DNA of 64,000 bases from Ceratothoa steindachneri. Lineage: Eukaryota; Arthropoda; Malacostraca; Isopoda; Cymothoidae. A program made the translations under genes and the position numbers. The notes under the pieces were generated by a model. That model did not search any database. It was not told the DNA's origin and saw only the letters and a program-made list of their open reading frames with translations. Shown piece after piece: positions 22,173-34,779 of this stretch (position 1 is the stretch's first letter; each line of letters opens with the position of its first letter). The stretch spans positions 178,229,497 through 178,293,496 of the forward strand of contig OZ018326.1 in the NCBI GenBank assembly GCA_963969495.1, in the 5' to 3' direction.

Positions 22173-23816
22173 CTAACTATATATTTCCTTAAGAATGTTT
22201 GAGACTCTTGCTTTTGCGCTTGTACGTGATATAGGAATCTCCTGTTGTAGGAACCAACAGTAGTCACCCATCATGTTTTCGTTGAAGCGGCCTTGATACA
22301 TGCTTTCCATCATTGCGATATCTCGGTGGAACCTTTCCCCATGTTTGGCACTAATATCACCCATATTAGATGGAAAGAAATCTAGATGGAATAAGAGAAA
22401 TGCATCTTAAGAGACATCCGACAACCCATTCGTTGATAGGCCTTTATCATGTTGTCCACTAGTTATTCATAGTTTTTAGCCCTATGATTACCAAGAAAGT
22501 TATGCACTACATATACAAATTAATCCCATGCTGCCAACTCAAGTGGAGAGAGTTTATTTCTGAACTCCCTATCACGTATAAATGCTACCTTTAAGTTTAG
22601 CAACGGTTTTCTTTGTGCCAAATTCCTCATTGAGATACTGGAATCCATCAGAATTATGGGCCATTGCTTTAACAAAATTCGTGATAAGGCCAAGTTTGAT
22701 ATAAAGTGGTGAAAGGCAGATACTTTGTGGCTGTACCAAAGGCATGTGCTTCACATTGTATCGGCCAACTATGTGTTCTTCTCTTTCGGGCCACTTTTTT
22801 ACAAAATAAGGATTCCTGTCCCCACAGCTATTCCATAGGCATATGAAGCACATATTCTTAGTATATCCTAGCTCCACTCCAGGAAGTAAAGAAATTAACT
22901 AGAAATCACCACATATATTCCACTTATGATGTGAGTAATGAACACCTTCCAAAATAAATTTCATTGAGTCATATGTCTCTATCATCGTAACAATAAGTGC
23001 GACAGGAATTGAAGTTTTTTTGTTACCATTGTGTAGCAACACAGCTTTGAGGCTAGCAGTGTTTGAATCGATGAATAGTCTCCATTCCTCAGGTAAATGC
23101 TCGTTTCCTAGCTGATTCATGAGGCCATAAACATCAGTACAGAAACAAGCACCATCTTCTAATTTATAGAAGGCAACTAAGGCCTCATGGCGCTTAAGGA
23201 AAGATATTTTTTCACCTTCCTCTCAAAGATTCCATTGCTGTAGTCTGGAGCCCAACAGTTCTGCGTTCTCCTTTGACAATGCCAAATCCCTCACCAAATC
23301 ATTCAATCTTTCTTGATTTATCAACTGGATATTCTTTTCCTTAGAAGATCATCCTCGTAAATTTCATCGTCATTGTTATCCTCCTCTTCAGGCGATGAAT
23401 CATCTTATCTAACTGCACTAGCTGATCGAGAAACTTGGATTGAGGGACTGGTTTTATAGCTGACTCACAATCTGGATATACAACTTTTGACTTGTTCTTA
23501 TTTGAGAATCCCGCAATATTTGCCATACAAAAGTTGCAATCAAAACATGATTTATTGGATCACGCCACACCATTGGTACCGCAAAAGACATACCCTTCCG
23601 TTTGCCATTTAACCTCTGTGTGAGCCTTGTATAACACACAGTACAATATTTGTGAAATGCCCAGGGCTTGTCTTGTTCCCCAACCCTACAACCAAAGTAA
23701 TAATTGTACGCAGTTTTTACTCTTTTAGCCAAATTTTTCGGCTGGTCTCGTGGAGTATATCTTCCACAGATATAATAAAAGTTGTCTGGGCTATTTATAC
23801 ATACTCGCCGATTCAT
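22173..23816 (-). pseudogene. decayed multicopy family G1 protein, copy 1
   Basis: Colinear pieces of one large protein on the minus strand. They are: DNFYYICGRYTPRDQ (zinc-binding-like C..C start, 23.77 kb); FGCRVGEQDKPWAFHKYC; MSFAVPMVWRDP; WRLFIDSNTASLKAVLLHNG (23.06 kb); WNICGDF; CFICLWNSCGDRNPYFVKKW (22.82 kb); LYIKLGLITNFVKAM; and ERFHRDIAMMESMYQGRFNE with NMMGDYCWFLQQE (22.27 kb). The blocks are separated by frameshifts and stops. From memory this arrangement is a protein family present in many copies in arthropod and cnidarian genomes, probably carried by a mobile element. I cannot name its biochemical role. A second copy lies 3 kb away on the same strand. Confidence 0.7.
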
Positions 23817-23819
23817 GTT

Positions 23820-25279
23820 TTTAACTTAGATTGTATATATACCGTTATATACTTTTGTACAATCTTATTTCGTTTACAAATTAATTGACAGTTAAATATG
23901 AAAGGAAAAGGCAATTAATTACTGTATGTAAATACCGTTTCAATACTACTACTATAATGGCTAAGTTTGACAACGTGAGAAAGCAGGAGTGTAACGCAGG
24001 AACCGAACACACACAACACATCGTCTCACTATGGTAGCCGAAGCAACACTGCCTATATGTGTGTAACTCAGGAACCTTACGTGCTATAACAATTCTGGTT
24101 ACAGATTGAGAATTAGCATAGTGAATTTAGTATCAATCACAAGGTAATACCCATTAGCAGAATGATTGTTGACTAGTGTTATGAGAAATAGTTATAACTA
24201 TTTAGTAATAGGAGAAATATGTTGAGATGGATGAGAGTGCTAAAAATAAGGATGAGGATGATAATGATGATGTAAAATTGTGTTTGGTTGCTTGGCAAAC
24301 GTTGTCATTTTGATTTGATTTGCCTCTTACTTTGGATAATATTTTGAGCTTATATATTTCAAGATTCGAGCTTTTTTTCGGAGTTTACTGATTCGATTTT
24401 TGAGGTGAATACTTGATTATTCCATTAATTCCTTTTTATAATTGATTTTATTTGTTTACACACACTTGTTTTATATTTATCAAACTTGCTTTATTCGATT
24501 ATCTTGATAATTGTAGATCGGGTCGGTTTCTTCTTATGTCTTCTTTCTGCTAAATTCAGACTTTTATTTGAAGTTCTACGTTCTTCATCGGTTATTACTA
24601 TACTATTTGTAACTTTGTTTTGGAAGTTGCCTTCTATTTTACCTAATATTTTCGGGGTGCGTTCCTTTCTTACTTGGCTTATGGGTTTAAGATTGGTTCT
24701 AGGTTAAGTTCACCCAACAAGATTCTTTCGGATTCGGATGTGTTTGCTATAATTCGAGTCGTTTAATTTTAGACGTTTAAATTTTGCGCGTTTGGGTCTT
24801 GTATAATGTGTAGATGGGAAATATCAGGTAGGTTAAAATTGGTCATACGAGGGTAATATAAAGATTTGTCTAAACAAGTTAACAGTAAAGAAGGCTCGTT
24901 TTGCTGAATTTGAATCTAATACTTGTTTGGTTCTATCAGATTAGGCTTTATAAAAAAGGCAATAGGTACAAATATTAAATATTCCGTCAAATGTGTCGTG
25001 CAACAGATATTTAACCCAAAGCAGACCAGCTTGTCTCTTATGTGACTGTGCTTACATGATTAATTTCACGTTGATGAATATGATTTAGAAGTTTTATTCT
25101 ACTATCAGATCTACTTTCTTAGACAATCAGAAAAATAGTAAATATGATGACATGAATTGTCTCACGCAAGATAACGACATTAAACACCTCTCAGATAAGC
25201 TCATAAGAAATTGTACCAAAAAGCATAAGTTCAAATCTTTTATAATTGACAAAATATGAAGTCCTAAAATGGTTTTTGA
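23820..25279. other. spacer between family G1 copies
   Basis: No coding motif. AT-rich, with a GAT/GATGAT-rich patch near 24250-24280. No terminal repeats of family G1 were found. Confidence 0.5.
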
Positions 25280-26890
25280 GCTTAGCTCGGTCGTCTGTAC
25301 AGCTCAAACTCTTCTTGTTGCAGCGTCCAGCAATAGTCGCCCATTATGTTAGAACTCAATTTTTCTTGATATCTGCTCACCATTAAGGAGATGTCTTGAT
25401 GAAATCTGGGAAAAGATCTGTATAAGAGTGGAAAAATGCAATTTCAATGATATCCTTGCCCCCATTTGCATGATAATTCTGCAGCATGGTTATAAAGATT
25501 TTATTTGTAGTTGTCAGAGTGAGAGTTTCGAAGAAAAAGCTTTGAAACATTAATAAATGATTTCCATGAGGTTTTCTACAGTGGATTCAAGGCCTTAGTG
25601 AATTCGCTAACAGGAACTAGTATGCAAATCTGTGGTACATTCAAGACACCTGCCTTTAACTTAGATTTGGTAACCACACCACCTAATTTCTGACATAAGT
25701 ATATAAACCCAGCAACAGGTTGATCCATAGCCTATTTAAATTTTTAGCCAAACCAAGCTTTAGATGCAGCGGAGGGAAATATATCTTTTCTGGATCTAGA
25801 AAAGGATTGTAAACACAGTTTAACCGTCCAGGCGCATCTCTTGGTCTTAGCGGCCATTCCTTTGTCAAATATTGCCATGCATCAGCTCTGCTTTCCTACA
25901 AACACAAAAGACATATATGTTTTGGGTAACCACTCCGAAGGCCTAGTAGTAAACAGATGACTTTGAGATCCCCACATATATTCCACTGCAGTTTTCGTTC
26001 TCTATAGCTACTAACAAACCTTTATTGTTTCATAGCTATCAGCCATCCTTGCTGCATTTGCTATTGGGACAGATTGAAACCGATTGCCATTGTGTAAAAA
26101 CAGCTTTGAGAGTCTTTTCCAGAGTCTATAAACAATTTCCAATCATCTGACTTTGATGGTGGTTCAAATCTGCAGAATTGTTGCATGACTGATATTACGT
26201 CTTCACAGTAACAAAGTTTGTTTGCCATCTTAAAAAATGTAGACAACTCTCTATCTCGGTAACAAGCTCTAGTGTTACGCACTCCAGCTTCCTTCAGGTT
26301 ACGCTACTTTAGGCTGGATTCCAGAACTTCGGCATTTTCTTTGGACAAGACTAGGCCCCTGATGAGATCATGAAGCGTCTCTTGAGTAAAGAATTCGGCC
26401 TGGTATTTTCAGTCATCTTCGTAATCATCTTCATTTGAAATAGAATTAAATTCGGAATCACTCATCAATTCTTGTTCAGTCGGTGGATTTGAGACTAGAA
26501 GTTCAGCGCTGTGCGGAACTGGTCGGTTTGCTGAAGCAATATTGGGGTACTGCATCTTGCCTCGTATTTTGATCGTTTTTCCCTTGATGTTTGTGGGACA
26601 GAAGTAGTAGTCCATACTGTGTTCTTTGGGTTCATGCCATATCATTACTACAGCAAACGGCATTTCTTAGCTTCGCTTACCACACATCCATTCGCTCAGA
26701 AGGTTGAGACAACAGTTACAACTAGATGAGGTGCCAATTTCTTGTCTTGATCACCCAAAGGACATTAGAAGTAACTTTTGTATTTGAGTCGAACAGATTT
26801 TGTGATTGGTTTCTTGAGCCTACCAGCACCCAAGACGCCACATATGTAACAAAAACGATCAGCATCGTTCATGCACTTGCCACGTTTCAT
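25280..26890 (-). pseudogene. decayed multicopy family G1 protein, copy 2
   Basis: Same architecture as the 22.2-23.8 kb copy and the same strand. Pieces are: DADRFCYICGVLGAG (26.85 kb); GDQDKKLAPH; MPFAVVMIWHEPKEHSMDYY; IASANRPVPHSAEL; WKLFIDSGKDSQSC (26.13 kb); YFPPLHLKLGLAKN (25.77 kb); and FHQDISLMVSRYQEKLSSNI followed by MGDYCWTLQQEE (25.35 kb). An acidic stretch (NEDDYEDD) ends one block. Frameshifts and stops are numerous. The copies share motifs but differ at many positions, so they are old independent insertions or a very old duplication. Confidence 0.7.
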
Positions 26891-27359
26891 GTTTTGTTAT
26901 GTTTAGAGTAAACAAACAAAAAAGCTAAATTAGGAAAATATTATTCCATAAGTGGAACCAATGAACATATAAATTTGTGTATAAATAACATAGTGCACCA
27001 AATATAAAGATATGCTGGTTCTGGAAATATGAGCCGGATATAGCTATACGAATGTTATTATTCAATTCAACACACACAATTACCCTAGAATCAGTTTGGC
27101 CAAGAACCATAAGGAAACTTTTTTTGGAGCAGTGTAATCTTTTCATTAGTAAGCGCAATTTATTAGTTCTTTGGTTTATTAACTCAGAAAAGTTTTCACT
27201 CTGAGGTATCTGGATAAACGATGCTGTCGGTGGTTAAACGATGCGTCTTTCTCCTGCTTAATGGGATAATTTTAAATTTGTTTGTGATCATTTAAATTTT
27301 AATTCATTTTTAGGAATCATTGACTTTTTTTATTTCCAGTGCTGCTCGTTGTGGAGTCT
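26891..27359. other. stretch without recognised genes
   Basis: Nothing recognised. Low-complexity AT-rich sequence. Confidence 0.45.
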
Positions 27360-28054
27360 CTCGTGTTTTATAGTCACTTGAAATAACCTGAGAGATGTCA
27401 TTCGATAGTTGAACAAAGTTAGAGTAGTCTTGCATGGGTTGCATGAGACTTTTGGTGTACAAGGTCTAGAAGGTGGGACAGAGACCCCTACTCCGATGAA
27501 CGCTAGGTTGGAAGTTTCACCAGTAAAATGGATGATGATATTTTTGTATTTATTTTCTTTCCTGTCGTTGTCATCTAGGTGGTTTGTTACTCTTTCGTTT
27601 AAGTGATGTTGGAGAATTTTCCGATAAGCTTCAAAAGAGGCATCGATCTGTTGCTTTCGATGTGGTTTGGGGGTTTGCTAGACTTGTGTATGAAGATCAT
27701 CCTTAATGGCTTCAATGCGGATGATAAGTATCCAATATTTAGGTATGTGTTGAATTTATTTTTACTATTGCTGTGTATAGTCTTAGGTGCGTTTTGAATG
27801 TGGTGCATAATGATTCAAATTATTCCTGGGGCCTCTTTTTAAATTATTTTAGAGCTGTGTAATATAAAGGGGCTACTACATTTCCCTTGATTACGTTTCT
27901 GTTTTAGCTGCTGCTCGATCCGTTGTTTAAACACAACCTCAAAGTTTGGGTTCTTTTCCAGATTGATAGAGAATATCTCTAACAAGTGCTTCCGGAAATG
28001 TTCTAAGATTTTTCTGTCGTTGGTTATCATGTCCTCCTCTTCTTTTTCTTCCAT
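27360..28054 (-). pseudogene. Jockey-type LINE reverse transcriptase relic
   Basis: Fragment of a non-LTR retrotransposon ORF2 on the minus strand. It covers the endonuclease-RT linker (NDRKILEHFRKHLLEIFSIN), a KEAPGI block (start of the RT, family KKAPGxD), NAPKTIHSN and FNTYLNIGYLSSALKPLRMI (family FNxxLxxGYFPxxWKxAxI). Next come FIHKSSKPPNH, RSMPLLKLIGKFSNI (family YRPISLLxxLGKxxEK) and LNERVTNHLDD. Stops and frameshifts occur, and later RT motifs with the catalytic aspartates were not found. It is 5'- and 3'-truncated and dead. Confidence 0.7.
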
Positions 28055-28094
28055 TTTTTCCTTGGTTCGGAAACTTTTAATTTGCTCTCTTGGT

Positions 28095-31000
28095 TCTTAA
28101 AACCTCTTTGGCTCTTTGATCGTTGACTTTTTCTCGAAGCCATTGCTTTGGACATCTTTCATGACCCCATTGCTCTTAGACAAAATTTCCGATCCCAATA
28201 CTCATTGGCAATATATTAGAGCATATTTCTCGTTGACTACACTCCCAAGCCAATTGTTCTTTGACATTTTCTCAAGCCCTTTGCTATTTACCTCATTTCA
28301 TGGCCTATTGATCGTTAGAATTTTTCCGAAACTATTGCTCTAGGGGTTTGCAGAGCCCATTGTTTGTTGACTTCATGTCATAGCCCACCCATCGTTGACT
28401 GTTCCAGGCTATAACTCGATGACTTTGTAGGAGCCCATTACTCATTCATTATTGTACTACCCAGATGACATCATTCTCGAGCACATTTTGAGGTAACTTA
28501 ATTCACAAGCCCAATTATCATTGATTTTTTCTGAGCCCATTGCTTATTTACCTTTTATCCAAGTCCAAGGCTCGTTAATATTTTTGCCATTGATGTTTTA
28601 CGAGCCTATGCTCGTTGTTTTCATTTCAGAACCATTTCTCTTTGACCAGATTTCCTAGCCCATTGATCATTGATATATATCTGAGGCCATTGCTCGGTTA
28701 TATTTATTAGACTATTATTCATTTAATTTTAGGACCCCATTGTTCGTGGACTTCCTTTCATAGCCCATTGCTCGTTGACGTTTTTTCCAAAGTTAATTGA
28801 TTGTTAATTTCTTTCCAGAGAACAATTTTAAGCACATTTCTCGTTGTCTTTTTCTAGGCTATTACACTTTCATTGTTCGTTCATTTCACTTCGAGCCCAA
28901 TGCTTGTTTACTTGATTTTATAGTATAATGATATTCAACATTTTTCGATGCCATCGCTCCTAATCTTTTTCTGAGCCCAGTAAAAGTTTTTTTATTGGTA
29001 GCGCATTGGTCGTCGAGTTTTTTCCCTTACGCATTGCTTTTTTTACTTATTTCAGGAGCCCATTGCGCAATGATCGTTTTCCAATACCCATTAGTTTTTG
29101 ATTTTTGTCCCGGCCAATTACAAGTCGGCTTCATTAGCTAGCTAGTCGATTGATCCACAACCTTTTTCCAAAGCCATTCAGTACTTATCGTTTTTTCAGA
29201 GCCCATTGCTGGCTGACCTCTTTCCCGTCCCCGTTGTTCGTTGAGTTTCTTGCTGAGCCAAGTGAATGTTGGCATTTTCCCGAGCCCATTGATCTTTGAC
29301 TTTATTTCTGAGCTAATTTATCGTCGACATCATTTCCAACCAGTTGGTCGTTGACATTTGTCCGAGGCAATTGCTCGTTGTATTCTCTGAGCCGATTACT
29401 CGCTCATTGTTTTTAGAACCAATTGGTCGTTGACTTCATTCCCGAGCCGAATATTCCTTGAATGTTTCCTGAATCCATTCTTCCTTCAATTCTTTTCAAG
29501 CCCATTGGTCGTTGACATCATTTCTAAGCCTTTTTTTTTATGTAATTTCCGAGCTTGCTTATCGTTGAATTATAACAAGCACATATCTGCTTAAATTTTT
29601 TAGAGCCCATTGCTTGTTGACATCTTTGTGGAACCCAATGGACGTTGAAGGTTTGCGATTACATTGCTTTTGCAATTCTTTCTGAACCCAATTCTCGTTG
29701 ACTTCATTTTCTAGCCCAATGATTGTTAATTTTTGTCCAAGGCTATTCTTCGTATTACTTGTTCACTTTTTTAAGAGCCCATTGCTCTTTGAATTATTTC
29801 CAGAGCTCATTTCTCTGTAACTTCGTTTCCGATCCCTTTGCTCCCTAACTTATATCGAGAGTTCATTGCTCGTTGGCTTTTTTCTCAATCGCATTGCTAG
29901 TTGAGTTGTTTTACGAGTCCATTGCTCATTGACTTTAATTCCTAGCCCATGGTTCGTTCAATTTTTCTAGCCCAAAAAACCTTCACTTTTTCCAGATCCT
30001 TACTCGTTAGTTCTTTCCGGAGTCCTTTGCTCGTTGATATAATTTCAGAGGCCATGTGCATGTTCACTTCATTTCCTACCATATTGCTCTTTGACTTCAT
30101 TTCTCGATGTCATTGATCATTATTTTTTAGAGCCCATTACTACTTGACTTTCCCGAATTCTTTTTCTATTGTTCCTTAACTTAATTTCCTAGCTCATTTA
30201 GCGTTGACATTTATCCGAGCCCATTGCTCGTCGGCTTCATTACCGAGCCCATTGCTAGTTAAGTTCTTTCCCTAGCCCCTAGTTTGTTGACGTATTTACG
30301 ACCCCTATACTCGTTGACTTGTTTACCGAGCACATTTATCTTTGACTTCATTTCCGACACCAATACTTCTTAACTTCTTTCCAGAGGTCTGTTTCGTTGA
30401 CTTTATTTCCAACACCATTGCTCCCTGTTTTTTTAGGAGACCTTTGCTCGTTGACAGTACTTCTTATTTTTTAGAACCCATTATCATTGATATCTTTACT
30501 GAGCCATTGCTCGTAGATATCATTTAGAGCTCATTAATTGTTTAGATTTTTCCAAGGCCATTGCTTCTTGTCTATTTTCGAGCTCATTACTAGTTTACCT
30601 TTTACGAGCCCATTACTCGTTCGCTTATTTACCGAGCCCATTGCTCGTTGACTTCCTTTCCGTAACCAATGGTCGTTGGCTTAGACTTCTTCCTTGAGTC
30701 CATTGCTCGCTGACTTCATTTACGAGCCTACTAAGATTCCATTGCTCTTTGACTTCTTTCCCATGTACATTTCTCGTTGACTTCATTTCCTAGCTCAGTG
30801 ATCGATGACTTCATTTCCTAGCTCAGTGACCGTTGACGTTTGTCCGATCTCATTGCTTGTGGTCTTTTTCTGAGCCCGTAAATAATTAATTTTTTTACGA
30901 AGCCCATTACTCGTTGACTGCTTTCACGAGCACATTGCTCTTTGACTTATTTCCGAGCCCATTGCTTGTAAAGTTCTTTCCCCAGGTTCAATTTTGAGCC

Positions 31001-31290
31001 CATTAATCTTGGACAATTTTCTGACCCTATTGTTCCTACATCATTTCTTATCCTATTGATCGTTAACATTTTTTTCAGGCCATTGTTCCTTGTATTCTTT
31101 CTAACCCATTGTTTGTTCACTTCTCTCCCGTGTTAATCGCTCGTCGACTTAATTTATGCGCCGATTGATCGGTTTACATTTGCCTGAGGCTATTTATTGC
31201 TCGTTGTATTTCTCCGAGTCCATTACTCGTTCACAGTTTTACTATCCCATTGCTCATCGTCTTTTTCTGAAAACTTTTTTCGAGCTTATT
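28095..31290. repeat. 28-bp minisatellite B, 3.2-kb array
   Basis: A long degenerate tandem array with a consensus close to GAGCCCATTGCTCGTTGACT plus TCATTTCC (28 bp), roughly 110 units. Units vary by substitution and 1-3 base indels. The most regular part is around 30.6-30.9 kb. Since 28 is not a multiple of three, no long frame is expected and none is credible. Confidence 0.92.
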
Positions 31291-32411
31291 GGTGATTAGG
31301 CTGTCACAATCCTTGTCTTTAACTGTAAGATTTGGTAGCTGTTGAAAATTACACATCTTCAAGGAATTATATTAAATTTTTCATGTTCTGGCTTATCAAT
31401 TGTTCATCTTTCCTGAAAATCAACTAAAAACACCTTGTCTGCATTCGGGAGTTTTCTCCGAATTAAATCAATTTGGGAAAATATCCCTACGATAGGTAGC
31501 TTCACGTTGACCATTGCAATAATGCTTTCATTCGGAGGAAGGACCAATGTAATGATAATACTAATTCCGGTGAAACATATTTTCCATCCGGTTTTTTGCA
31601 CATTCTTTACAACCAACGTTCTGTTTCAGAACGCCATACACAAACCAATCTCGTTTTGATTCATACTAATTTAAATGTAAATAAGCAAATGTATGACGGA
31701 GTTAAATGAATGAGTAATTAGACTCAACATGGCATTTGGAATTTAAGGCAAGGGAGCTCTTTGCTCGGAAGAGTAGATATAGTTTATAGACTATTGCCTG
31801 GGAAAGGTTGCTGCAGCTTACATCTAGAATATTGCATCCTCAACAGAACCCAACCTCTGTAGTTAAATCTACATCGATAATTGTATTACTACATATTTCC
31901 ATTTCCTTTACCTTTATCTCTCTTTTTACCGATCCTCCCTAAAAATGTTCTTCAGGTTATGCCATGGTTACTTTTCGCTTAGAATAAAATAAAATAAATG
32001 TAGCTTCGTAAATTGCTAAGTTAGCCATGGTTAAAGATGATGGCCAAATGGTTTAAGTGCCTTAAAAATATACCATTCAGTATAATTGTAATATATTTGG
32101 AATTGGAAATTAAGGACTGGAACTTAATAAGGAAAATAAAATAAATTGATTGAACTTATGGTTGTGCATCTCCTCGACAAATGTGGTATTCACTTGGTAA
32201 ACAAGGATAAGAATTGAACCATTCGTTAGGTCTTAGGTTTTTTAAACAAATAAACATCGATTTGAATCAACACTCGACAAATGACGTAACTTAATTAAAT
32301 GAATAAATAAATTTTTTTTTCGCGAAATATCAGCCAACACTGCTATGCCACAAGAGAGCTCCTGCAATTTTGCCTCATCTCTCTTCTCATTCTTCATAAA
32401 TATGAAGAATT
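31291..32411. other. AT-rich stretch without recognised genes
   Basis: A plus/minus pair of frames at 31404-31659 shows no recognised motif. Nothing else seen. Confidence 0.5.
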
Positions 32412-32598
32412 TTATATATATATATATATATATATGTAGAAGATAATAGTAAACTACAACATCTGAACCAAGATTAAGGTATACCTATCGGACTAGTTTC
32501 GGCAACTAGTCTGATAGTTATAAATAAAGTCTTCATTCAAATATTGTGGTTTACTATTATCTTCCACTGATATAAATCACGTCAATGTGATATCTTCC

Positions 32599-32678
<80 letters not shown>

Positions 32679-32687
32679 AATAAATAG

Positions 32688-32723
<36 letters not shown>

Positions 32724-32735
32724 AATATATATATT
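32412..32735. repeat. (TA)n runs around a hairpin
   Basis: TA runs at about 32413-32435 and 32602-32735 border the hairpin at 32436-32567. Confidence 0.92.
32436..32567. mobile_element. foldback MITE-like element with nested hairpin
   Basis: A 132-bp element whose ends GTAGAAGATAATAGTAAAC and GTTTACTATTATCTTCCAC are inverted repeats. A second hairpin lies inside (32485-32517), with a 13-bp stem CTATCGGACTAGT and ACTAGTCTGATAG around a 7-base loop. Non-coding; family unknown. Confidence 0.72.
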
Positions 32736-32739
32736 ATTC

Positions 32740-33841
32740 TATGAGGTTGTACCTTTCTTTTATTTGCACTATTGTTTGGCGCATAAAGGAGCAGAAATGA
32801 ATGGTCTGGTACAAGACCATTCATGTACTAGGTCCAATGTACAGGACAGTTGCATTTTATAAATACTATTTTAGAAAGACATTCATTATGTTTTATATAT
32901 TTAATTGGTATTTTTATATATATTCATATATCAACGTATCAGAAAGTGTATACAGAACTTATATTAAAAACTTAATTAAGGAATGGTTAATTATTCTATG
33001 TAAGCAAAATATTATTTGGAAAGTTTTTATAATACGAGTGAATGTTCTTCATTTGTAGCAAACAATCTTTTAATTAAACTTAATTTTGTACATAAATAAT
33101 TAGCGTTGTATCTATTCCGAAGCTTTTTTATCTTATTATTGCCTGAGTTGTATACACAAGTGCAATGGCTCGGGGAAGGTGATAGCTTACAATCTTAATT
33201 CAAATATGGAATTGTCTGTGTAAATCTTAATTTTCACAACCAGAATAACCCCCAAATTTTTTTTAGGAAGTGTGGAATTGTAAAGAATATATATAAAAAC
33301 AATTTAAATGTAAAACAATATGGAGCACTCTGCCTGATCGAGAAATACTACCACACATATTTCACGAAGAATCAATCAAGAACTGATTACAATTAAATGT
33401 ATACGAAGAGTTTTATGTTCTAGATACTTTTAAAATCCGGGAACCCCAGACTCTGCTCCCTAATAAAATTCGTGGAAGTTATGACAAATTATTGGACATG
33501 ATTTTAAAAATTAAACTTAATTTTAGTCTATAAAATATTAAATGTGACTTTAAATTGTCAAATTTTAATAGCTTAAAAGTACATTTCCCTTCAGAAGATA
33601 TCAGACAATATTTCATTCATTGGTGTTAAAATATGAAAAGACATGTTTGTGATTTAGAACATTCTCTTCAATACAGAAATGATCGGGAGTTTAACTTAAA
33701 ATGCAAGATTATCTTTGCATTAGTCTTTATTCCAATAAAACACATAAATGAAACAATCTTGCAGATGACTCACTAATTATCAGATGATTTACTTAACTTC
33801 TTGATTGGTTTGAAGACAATTAGGTAGAAAGAATAGACAGA
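32740..33841. other. AT-rich stretch without recognised genes
   Basis: The 85-codon frame at 32801 is a chance AT-rich reading without motifs. Confidence 0.45.
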
Positions 33842-34152
33842 AGAACAAACAACAGGAGAAAACCTCGTTTTCCTCAGACAACGTGGAATCTATATTAGCG
33901 AGTAGTGAAAGAAGAAGAAGACAGGGTAAACAATCATGCAGAAGCAGCAAACAGGAGGTTGCAATTGGAACCTGAAATGCAGCATCCAAGTATTTCGAAA
34001 TTGATTGACTGTTTGCGTAAAGTAAAAATAGGAAGAGACTTTTATTATGAAAAACTTGTTGCAGGCCATAATCCTCCCTTAAAATTGAAGAAATTCGGGA
34101 TGAAGATGACCGCATTCGCAAACTGGTGAGGAATTTTAAGAACATTACGTAA
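33842..34152 (+). pseudogene. MULE-type transposase C-terminal fragment
   Basis: The plus strand reads RKPRFPQTTWNLY, an in-frame TAG, then DRVNNHAEAANRRLQLEPEM, HPSISKLIDCLRK, GRDFYYEKLVAGHNPP. After a frameshift near 34098 come DEDDRIRKLVRNF and a stop at 34150-34152. The R(T)NNHAEAANRR..HPSIWxxIDxLRK..AGHxPP order is, from memory, the conserved C-terminus of MULE-domain (often FLYWCH-linked) transposases in invertebrates. The catalytic core upstream is missing. Confidence 0.65.
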
Positions 34153-34687
34153 ATTGAATAATTAAGAGGAATTTAACATAATTATGAATAGTGTGCATTT
34201 TTAAAGTCATGATTTAAACGCAATGGAAACGTTGTGTTTTGTGTTTTTTACCGTGACGTACATATCTACTAAGCCTTCTTGTTTATATGAAATTATTATT
34301 ATCATTATTATTATTAGTAGTAGTAGTACTATTGTATTCGTTCAATTAGTGTCATATAAGTATGTCAATATCAAGTCTGTGTAGAAGTATTAATTGTAAT
34401 TTTCTCTTTACATAATTCTAGTTTTTATTATTATTATTATTATTAATGTATTCTTTAGATAATTAACGATATATCTACCCCAATATTAAGTTTGTAGACT
34501 TATTATTGGTAATTTTACCTTTTAAATAACTCTAGTTCATATATGTATGCAAAAATTTAGTCTGGATAGAGTTATTAATTGTTATTTTACCTTTAAATTT
34601 TTAAGTTTGAAAATTTATTGATACCTTACTAAATTTCCAACATTTAGCTATTTATATAATTTCACGTATTAAAAAGGCTTAGCTTAG

Positions 34688-34689
<2 letters not shown>
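34153..34689. other. AT-rich stretch with short ATT repeats
   Basis: ATT/TAG trinucleotide runs at 34290-34325 and 34425-34445. Nothing else seen. Confidence 0.55.

Positions 34690-34759
<70 letters not shown>
34690..34759. repeat. (TA)n microsatellite
   Basis: Pure TA run next to the putative PLE terminal fragment at 34780. Confidence 0.95.
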
Positions 34760-34762
<3 letters not shown>

Positions 34763-34779
34763 GATGTACCACGTAAGGA

